Assembly (NCBI GenBank): GCA_050485385.1
Contig: JBJHBG010000137.1
Coordinates: 1 to 10,599, forward strand
Reading direction: 5' to 3'
Length of the DNA: 10,599 nt
DNA from: RECO01 sp050485385
GTDB taxonomy: Bacteria; Pseudomonadota; Alphaproteobacteria; Geminicoccales; Geminicoccaceae
In this document: piece by piece, positions 5,948 to 10,599 of the stretch
How the letters are laid out: every line of letters starts with the position of its first letter
Position numbering within the stretch: position 1 is the stretch's first letter
Notes under the pieces: model-generated
Seen by the model: only the letters and a program-made list of their open reading frames with translations
Database searches by the model: none
What the model was told of the DNA's origin: nothing
Position numbers and translations under genes: made by a program

Positions 5948-8900
5948 ATTTGAAGATCTCGATGCCGCCCGTCGGCGGCGTGCCCCGGTCGTCGGGCGCC
6001 GGGATCACCTTCTCGATGCACAGGTCGTCCGGACCGCAGCGGCTGCCGCGACCCGGCGTGCCACCAGGCGAGCGCCGACGCATCTCCTCCTGCACCTTGC
6101 CGAGGTCGACCTTGCCGCCGGCACCGCGCGCCCGGTCCAGGAGTTCCTTCGCCTCCTGACCGGTGAGGCCCGCATTCTCGATCGCTTCGGCGAGGCCATC
6201 GACCTGGTCGTCGGTGACCGGATCGCCCTCGGGGTTACGCAGATCGTCCTTGACCTTACCCCGCAGCCGTCCCCGGTGCTCGTGCACGTAGTCGCGCATG
6301 AGCCCCTCCATGAGCTTGCGCTTCTCCGCCTCGCTCGTCGCCGCCGGCATCTGGCTGTCGAAACCGGCGCTCCGCATCATCTGGGCCTTGCTCGGCAGCC
6401 CGCAGGCGCCACTCTTGTCGGCCAACTCCTTCAACCGTCCCCGGATGGTGCCGCTGTCGGGATCGCCCAGCAGCAGCTCCATCAGGGCGCCGTAGGCCTG
6501 CTCGCTCAACGGCTCCACCAGATCGCGCACCAGCGGATTGATCACCGCCCGCTTGAACCGGTCGGTGTCGGCCGCCCAGGAGAGGAAGTGGCCGATGGCG
6601 AGCTGGCCGAGGGCGCCGGCGATGCAACCGATCCCAGCCCCGGCACAGCTGATCGCCAGGATCAGGCCGCGCGCGGCGGCCTCGATCAGGGTGAGCTGCT
6701 TGTCCATCGCCTTCACGTCCTCGATGATCTGGTCGAGGTCGTCGATGCGCTTCAGCCAGGCCTCGCCCTCGGCCTCGAGCTGCTGGCCGAAGGCCTCCAG
6801 CTCGGCGAGGAAGTTGTCGATCGCCGCCTCGAACGCCGCGATCTCCTCGCCCAGTTCCGCCTGCGCCTCCTCGGCGAAGGTCTCCATCAGTTGCGCGCCG
6901 ATGCCGTCGAGGCAGGTGGCGAAGCGTCGCGCGATGTCCTCGGCCAACAGCTTGATCGCCTGGGACACGGCCGCGACCAGCACGGTCATGACGACTTTCT
7001 TCCAGCCGCCGAAGCCGCCCGGCCCCTTGCGCTCCTTCTTGGCCCGCTGGTCGAGCTTCGCCCGGAACGCGTCGTAGCGCTCGATCGCCTTGACGAAGAT
7101 GCCGCCGAAGCGCAGCCGCAGCTTGCCCATCTTCTCGCCGAAGGGGCCGGTCATGCGGTCCATCTGCCGCAGCCGCTTGAGATCGGCGCGGGCACTCGGG
7201 GTGAGCTTGGGTGCGGTGAAGCCCGCGAGGTCCTTGGCGATGGCGGCGAAGGCGTCGGCGATGGCATCGCCCCGCTCCAACCCCTCGGGCGAGCGTGCGT
7301 CCGCCTCCAGGATCGGCAGGACCTCCGTGCGGAGCTGGCGCCGCTGCGTCTGCCAGTCCGGCTTGAGCTGCTCGAACGGGTCTTCCCGCTTGGCCGCGGC
7401 AGGACCCGGCGGGGCGCGACGCACCTGCGGACGGCTCTTGGCCACCGTCGGCCTCGCAGCCTGTGGCTTGGGCTTGCGCTTGGCCTTCGCCGGCGCCTTC
7501 TTCAGCTCGCCGATCAGCTTGTCGAGCTTGCCCGCCAGCGTGCGGAACGTCGTCCGCTGACCCGCCGCCAGATCGGCAGCAAGGGTCCGATCCTTCGGCA
7601 TCCAGACATAGGTCCAAACACCCTCGTTGCCCTTGGCCGTGTCGCGCCCGGCCACGAGCTTGCCCGGGATCTTCTCCGTCGAGGTGAAGGTGCGTTTCTT
7701 GTAGTCCTTGAGGCGCAGGCTGACCGGCCGATCGAAGTCGGCATGGGTCGTCGTCCGGTTCAGCTTCAACGCGTCGGGTACGGTGAGGGCCGCGTCGTCC
7801 TTCAGGCGCCCAACCGATCCGAGGGTCCACGCCGCGTCCCTGGCATTGGTCGCGTTGACGGCGTCGGCAAGCCGCTTCAGCGCCGCTTCGTAGCGCGGCA
7901 GCTGCTTGACTGCGCCCCGGCGCCTCAGCTTGGCGTTGTGCCCCGGCTTCAGCTCGCCCAGGCTGATGTTGGCCGGCGCCTTGGCGACGTCCTTCAGATG
8001 GACGCCCTGCGCCTTGTTCTTGTGCACGCGCGGATGCTGGTTCTGCGCCACCTTGTGGGGCTTGCCGTCCTTCAACACCTTGGCGCCGAAGGTGCCGCCC
8101 CAGCCGTCGGCGCCGGTCTTGTTGAAGTTGGCGATGGCGACGCCGACGGACTTGGTGGCACCGGACGCAGCACCACCGCCGGCAGCGGTCGTCTCGTCGT
8201 CGTCGTCCCCGGTCGCGGGCGGTGCGGTCTCGCTGCCCGCCGGCTCGCCGACGCCCTCGCCTTCGTCCGGCAGCTCGACCATGCCCGCCGGCACCTTGTC
8301 GATGCCGCCGGCGTTGCCGGGGACCAGGCGTACGCCGGGGATCACCTCGGGGTTGGTGGTGGCCTTCCAGAAGTCGGCGAAGCCGAAGGTCGGCTGCACG
8401 CCGTCCACCGGCCGTGCGCGTCCCGCATTGGGGATGGGCATCTCGGCGATCATCGCCGCGTTGACCTCGGAGATCGCCTTCACGACCTTGTCGTGGAACG
8501 TGCCGAGGCCGCGGCTGTCGCCCGGCTGCCAGTCCGGCATCCACCGAGCGCTCTTGCGCTGGATCGCCGCTCGGGCCGGCGCCACGTCCTCGGTCCGGCG
8601 CTGGAGGTCGTCGGGCTGGGTCTGCTGGAGGACGTGGGCCAGCTCGTGGCTGAGGGTATGGGAGGGGCCGGTCCCGCCCTCGCCCATCCAGACGTGGCTG
8701 CCATAGGTGAAGGCGCGGGCGTTGATGCTTTCGCTCAGCGCCTCGGCCGGGGCACCCGTGTGCACGCGGACGGCGGCGAGGTCGCGGCCCAGCCGGTTCT
8801 CGTAGAAGCCGCGAGTGGCGTCGGGCAGCGGGCTGCCACCGGTGGTGAGCTTCTGGGGCGAGGCCTCGAGCTCGGGCGGTCCGGTCTCGGATTCGGCCTC

Positions 8901-9359
8901 GGCGACGCTCCGGCGCTGCACCCGCTCCTCCGCCGCACAGGCAGCGCATTGGCGGCGCGCCTGGACCGTCTCCTCCTCTTCCTCCACCTCGACCTGGCGG
9001 CGCACTTCGTCCTCGGCGGCACAGGCCGCGCATTTGCGCCGCGGCTGGACGGCCTCGTCGTCGGTCTCCTCCATGTCGTCGGCCGGCTCGCGCATCACGC
9101 GGTCGGCGAGCGCGTCCGCCTCCTGCTCGTAGACGTCGTCGGCGGGACCGACCTCCAGCTTGGGCTGGACCGGCGTCGTCTCCTCGGCATCCAGCGCCGC
9201 CGCCCGCTGCGGGGTCGGCTGGAGGCGCAGGCTCGAGAGGTCGAACAAGGCGCTGTCGGCCAGGGCCCGCCGCTGCGCCGGCCGGCTCGGACCCGGTCCG
9301 CGCACCGCTGTCGTCCGCACCGGCGGAACCAGGAGCGTCGTCGGCACGGGGCCGCTCAC
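5943..9359 (-). CDS. eCIS core-domain (DUF4157) protein with large C-terminal extension, candidate effector
   Basis: A 1138-aa protein starting at GTG, with GGAGG 6 nt upstream. Residues 67-90 carry the motif that usually precedes the eCIS core domain (PKLEVGPADDVYEQEAD). Residues 105-150 hold two copies of a CAAC-containing segment around an acidic EEEEE run. The DUF4157 domain covers about 175-245 and ends in the zincin-like HELAHVLQQ (HELAH at 238-242, bases 8634-8648). After an acidic, Gly-rich linker (360-403) comes a basic middle domain (about 405-595) with ELKP at 469-472, then a Lys/Pro/Ala linker (620-660). The C-terminal half is mostly helical: hydrophobic segments at about 788-805 and 895-927, with an acidic, coiled-coil-like stretch (820-890) between them. 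DUF4157 is a known marker of eCIS-associated proteins, often fused to variable toxin domains; that this one is cargo is inferred. There is no signal peptide, as expected for a protein loaded in the cytoplasm. Its activity cannot be named from sequence. Confidence 0.92.
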   Translation of the reverse strand: MSGPVPTTLLVPPVRTTAVRGPGPSRPAQRRALADSALFDLSSLRLQPTPQRAAALDAEETTPVQPKLEVGPADDVYEQEADALADRVMREPADDMEETDDEAVQPRRKCAACAAEDEVRRQVEVEEEEETVQARRQCAACAAEERVQRRSVAEAESETGPPELEASPQKLTTGGSPLPDATRGFYENRLGRDLAAVRVHTGAPAEALSESINARAFTYGSHVWMGEGGTGPSHTLSHELAHVLQQTQPDDLQRRTEDVAPARAAIQRKSARWMPDWQPGDSRGLGTFHDKVVKAISEVNAAMIAEMPIPNAGRARPVDGVQPTFGFADFWKATTNPEVIPGVRLVPGNAGGIDKVPAGMVELPDEGEGVGEPAGSETAPPATGDDDDETTAAGGGAASGATKSVGVAIANFNKTGADGWGGTFGAKVLKDGKPHKVAQNQHPRVHKNKAQGVHLKDVAKAPANISLGELKPGHNAKLRRRGAVKQLPRYEAALKRLADAVNATNARDAAWTLGSVGRLKDDAALTVPDALKLNRTTTHADFDRPVSLRLKDYKKRTFTSTEKIPGKLVAGRDTAKGNEGVWTYVWMPKDRTLAADLAAGQRTTFRTLAGKLDKLIGELKKAPAKAKRKPKPQAARPTVAKSRPQVRRAPPGPAAAKREDPFEQLKPDWQTQRRQLRTEVLPILEADARSPEGLERGDAIADAFAAIAKDLAGFTAPKLTPSARADLKRLRQMDRMTGPFGEKMGKLRLRFGGIFVKAIERYDAFRAKLDQRAKKERKGPGGFGGWKKVVMTVLVAAVSQAIKLLAEDIARRFATCLDGIGAQLMETFAEEAQAELGEEIAAFEAAIDNFLAELEAFGQQLEAEGEAWLKRIDDLDQIIEDVKAMDKQLTLIEAAARGLILAISCAGAGIGCIAGALGQLAIGHFLSWAADTDRFKRAVINPLVRDLVEPLSEQAYGALMELLLGDPDSGTIRGRLKELADKSGACGLPSKAQMMRSAGFDSQMPAATSEAEKRKLMEGLMRDYVHEHRGRLRGKVKDDLRNPEGDPVTDDQVDGLAEAIENAGLTGQEAKELLDRARGAGGKVDLGKVQEEMRRRSPGGTPGRGSRCGPDDLCIEKVIPAPDDRGTPPTGGIEIFKW
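8910..9047 (-). repeat. Tandem CAAC-motif repeat within the DUF4157 gene
   Basis: Two copies of a segment of the form Q-x-R-R-x-C-A-A-C-A-A-E-x-x-V-x-R in the DUF4157 protein, offset by 28 residues (84 nt). At DNA level 8932-8966 and 9016-9050 match at most positions over 35 nt. Between the cysteine pairs lies an acidic run (VEVEEEEE). The CxxC pairs could bind a metal or form disulfides. Similar Cys-pair segments occur ahead of the core domain in other DUF4157 proteins, so this is an intragenic protein repeat and not a mobile repeat. Confidence 0.75.
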
Positions 9360-9604
9360 CGCCCACCTCCGAGCGCGCGCATGACCGCACCCGCCGCCGC
9401 CACGCCTGCGGCCCGCGGCGAGGCGGCACTCGGCAGCGACAGGGCGAGGCCGGGGCTCCGGCTGCCCTGCTCGGGCACGGGCGCGGCCTGCAGGAGCCGG
9501 CCGAGTTCCGCTTCGAAGGCCCGACGCACGGCGGCGCGGTCCTTCGGATCGATGCCGGTCAGCACGAGGTGATCGATACGGAGGCGGATCGGCGGCCGCA
9601 TCAT
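9356..9604 (-). CDS. Small eCIS-associated conserved hypothetical protein (82 aa)
   Basis: An 82-residue protein with no catalytic motif. It starts at an ATG overlapping the ATPase stop (ATGA) and ends in a TGA overlapping the GTG start of the DUF4157 gene (GTGA), so it is translationally coupled on both sides. A second ATG follows at once (9599-9601), so the exact start is ambiguous by one codon. The N-terminal half has a hydrophobic strand-like stretch (IRLRIDHLVLTGI, residues 6-18) and then an amphipathic helix (RAAVRRAFEAELGRLL); the tail is Ala/Gly/Pro-rich and probably disordered. From memory, similar short proteins with an RIDHLVL-type strand and a helix of the same kind often precede DUF4157 genes in eCIS loci; their function is unknown. 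A chaperone or loading partner for the DUF4157 protein is only a guess from position. Confidence 0.78.
   Translation of the reverse strand: MMRPPIRLRIDHLVLTGIDPKDRAAVRRAFEAELGRLLQAAPVPEQGSRSPGLALSLPSAASPRAAGVAAAGAVMRALGGGR
9366..9370 (-). promoter_or_regulatory. Ribosome binding site of the DUF4157 gene
   Basis: GGAGG on the minus strand, 6 nt before the GTG at 9357-9359. It is the strongest Shine-Dalgarno sequence near the upstream ATPase and 82-aa genes, and suggests efficient initiation of the large DUF4157 protein despite its GTG start and the 4-nt overlap. Confidence 0.7.
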
Positions 9605-10599
9605 GACGCCAGCCCCGCCCAGCCCTTGACCTCGCTCGCGGTCAGCGGCTTCTCCAGCTTGGCGTACTCGCTGCGCGCCGCCGCCAACAGGTGCTCGGCC
9701 TTGACCATGCCGCCGTCGGCCGCCGCCAGGAACGCGGCGTTGAGCGCAACGTTGCGGATAGCGCCGCCGGCGAGGTTCATCCGCGCGAGCTGGTGGGCGT
9801 CGAACGCCTCCTTGGGCAGGGCGTCCGGGAACACCCTGGCCCAAATGGCGGCACGCTCGGCCGCCCCGGGGAACGGGAAGTCCACGACGAAGCGGAGCCG
9901 GCGCATGAACGCCTGGTCGAGGTTCTGCTTCATGTTGGTGGTGAGGATGGCGAGCCCGCCATAGCTCTCCATCCGCTGCAACAGATAGCCGACCTCGATG
10001 TTGGCGTAGCGGTCGTGACTGTCCTTGACCTCGCTGCGCTTGCCGAACAGGGCATCCGCCTCGTCGAACAGAAGTACGGCACCGCCGACCTCGGCGGCAT
10101 CGAAGATGCGACGCAGGTTCTTCTCGGTCTCGCCGATGTACTTCGAGACCACGGCCGAGAGGTCGATGCGGTAGAGATCGAGCGAAAGGGCCGAAGCGAC
10201 CACCTCCGCCGCGAGCGTCTTGCCGGTGCCGGAGGGGCCGGCGAACAGCGCCGTGATGCCGAGCCCGCGCGCCTGGAGCCGGTCGCGAAAGCCCCACTGG
10301 TCGTAGACCCGGAGCCGCTGGCCCACCTGGGCCGCGATCTGCTCGAGGACCGCCATCCGCTCGGCCGGCAGGATCAAGTCCGCCCAGACCGCCTTGGCCT
10401 CGATCCGCTCGGCGAGGTCGTCGAGCCGGGGGCGGGCCTCGGCGCGGGCGGCAGCCCAGAGCGCAGGCGCCAAGGCCGTCCCGGGCGCGCGGTCGAGCGC
10501 GCGGCGAGCCGCGGCCTCCAGCGCCGTGGCGGGCAGTTCGAACTGGGCGGCGACCGGCTCGACCGCGGCGGCGACCCCGCGCTGCCGACCGCAGGTGCT
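9601..10599 (-). CDS. eCIS AAA+ ATPase, 5'-truncated by the window edge
   Basis: This is a AAA+ ATPase of the kind conserved in eCIS loci (Afp15-like), thought to assist particle assembly or maturation in the cytoplasm. The window holds the last 332 residues. The frame stays open to the right edge, so the TTG at 10473 is probably not the start; upstream in-frame residues (VAAQFELPATALEAAA) look like coding sequence. In window numbering the Walker A GPSGTGKT is at about 121-128 (bases 10216-10239), Walker B LLFDEADA at 176-183, a sensor-1-like TTN at 220-222, and an arginine-finger-like RRLRF at 233-237. These are the canonical order and spacing, so the ATPase core looks intact. Related eCIS ATPases have a long N-terminal region before this core, which would lie beyond the edge. 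The TGA stop overlaps the next gene's ATG by 4 nt (ATGA). The AAA+ call is near certain; the eCIS role rests on family and neighbours. Confidence 0.93.
   Translation of the reverse strand, partial: STCGRQRGVAAAVEPVAAQFELPATALEAAARRALDRAPGTALAPALWAAARAEARPRLDDLAERIEAKAVWADLILPAERMAVLEQIAAQVGQRLRVYDQWGFRDRLQARGLGITALFAGPSGTGKTLAAEVVASALSLDLYRIDLSAVVSKYIGETEKNLRRIFDAAEVGGAVLLFDEADALFGKRSEVKDSHDRYANIEVGYLLQRMESYGGLAILTTNMKQNLDQAFMRRLRFVVDFPFPGAAERAAIWARVFPDALPKEAFDAHQLARMNLAGGAIRNVALNAAFLAAADGGMVKAEHLLAAARSEYAKLEKPLTASEVKGWAGLAS

Noticed and set aside
8182..8208. Short GTCGTC-type run (cgtctcgtcgtcgtcgtc) as a microsatellite or regulatory repeat
   Set aside because: It encodes the Asp-rich linker (GDDDDET) of the DUF4157 protein and fits ordinary low-complexity linker coding.
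6256..9429. Second minus-strand frame of 1057 codons over the DUF4157 gene
   Set aside because: Arg/Gly/Ala-rich product in the alternate frame of a gene with HELAH and other clear motifs; no domain seen.
6276..9572. Plus-strand open frame of 1098 codons antisense to the DUF4157 gene
   Set aside because: It has no recognisable domain and its residues (Leu/Gly/Arg/His-rich) mirror the GC-rich antisense codons of a gene with clear family motifs. Long antisense frames are expected at this GC content.
9356..10297. A 313-codon minus-strand frame read as one gene
   Set aside because: Only its last 82 codons (from the ATG at 9604) look like a protein; the part before overlaps the ATPase in another frame and is Arg-rich noise.
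9601..10473. TTG at 10471-10473 as the true start of the ATPase
   Set aside because: The frame stays open to the window edge with plausible coding residues, and related ATPases have a long N-terminal region before the AAA+ core.

Overview
The window is a high-GC (about 70% by eye) stretch in which every convincing gene lies on the minus strand. It is part of an extracellular contractile injection system (eCIS), a phage-tail-like particle of the Afp/PVC/MAC/AlgoCIS superfamily. Composition, codon use and frequent GTG starts fit a high-GC Pseudomonadota, perhaps an alphaproteobacterium. No taxonomic marker is present, so that is a weak inference.

Layout in the direction of transcription (high to low coordinates): the C-terminal part of an AAA+ ATPase (cut by the right edge); a small 82-aa eCIS-associated protein; a very large 1138-aa DUF4157 (eCIS core domain) protein with HELAH; a second HExxH-bearing protein of 277 aa; then the baseplate and spike block. 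That block holds a CIS tube/Afp7-like adaptor, a LysM-like 95-aa protein, a gp27/late-control-D hub, a gp5/gpV OB-fold spike, a PAAR-like tip, a gp25-like baseplate wedge, and the N-terminal 592 aa of an Afp11-type baseplate assembly protein cut by the left edge. Eleven genes fill the window almost without intergenic DNA. Five junctions overlap by 4 nt (ATGA or GTGA) and the other five are gaps of 1 to 11 nt, so this reads as one polycistronic unit. No promoter, terminator, RNA gene, mobile element or CRISPR array is visible.

The baseplate genes would build the hub, spike and wedge on which tube and sheath polymerise; the ATPase is an assembly accessory conserved in eCIS loci. The DUF4157 protein and the HExxH protein sit between the ATPase and the structural genes and are the best candidates for cargo or cargo-handling proteins. 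The sheath, tube, tape measure, later baseplate and fibre genes must lie outside the window.

The most interesting material is the roughly 890-residue region after the DUF4157 domain (an ELKP-containing middle domain and a long helical C-terminus with two hydrophobic segments) and the adjacent second HExxH protein. The long plus-strand open frames are shadows of minus-strand genes.
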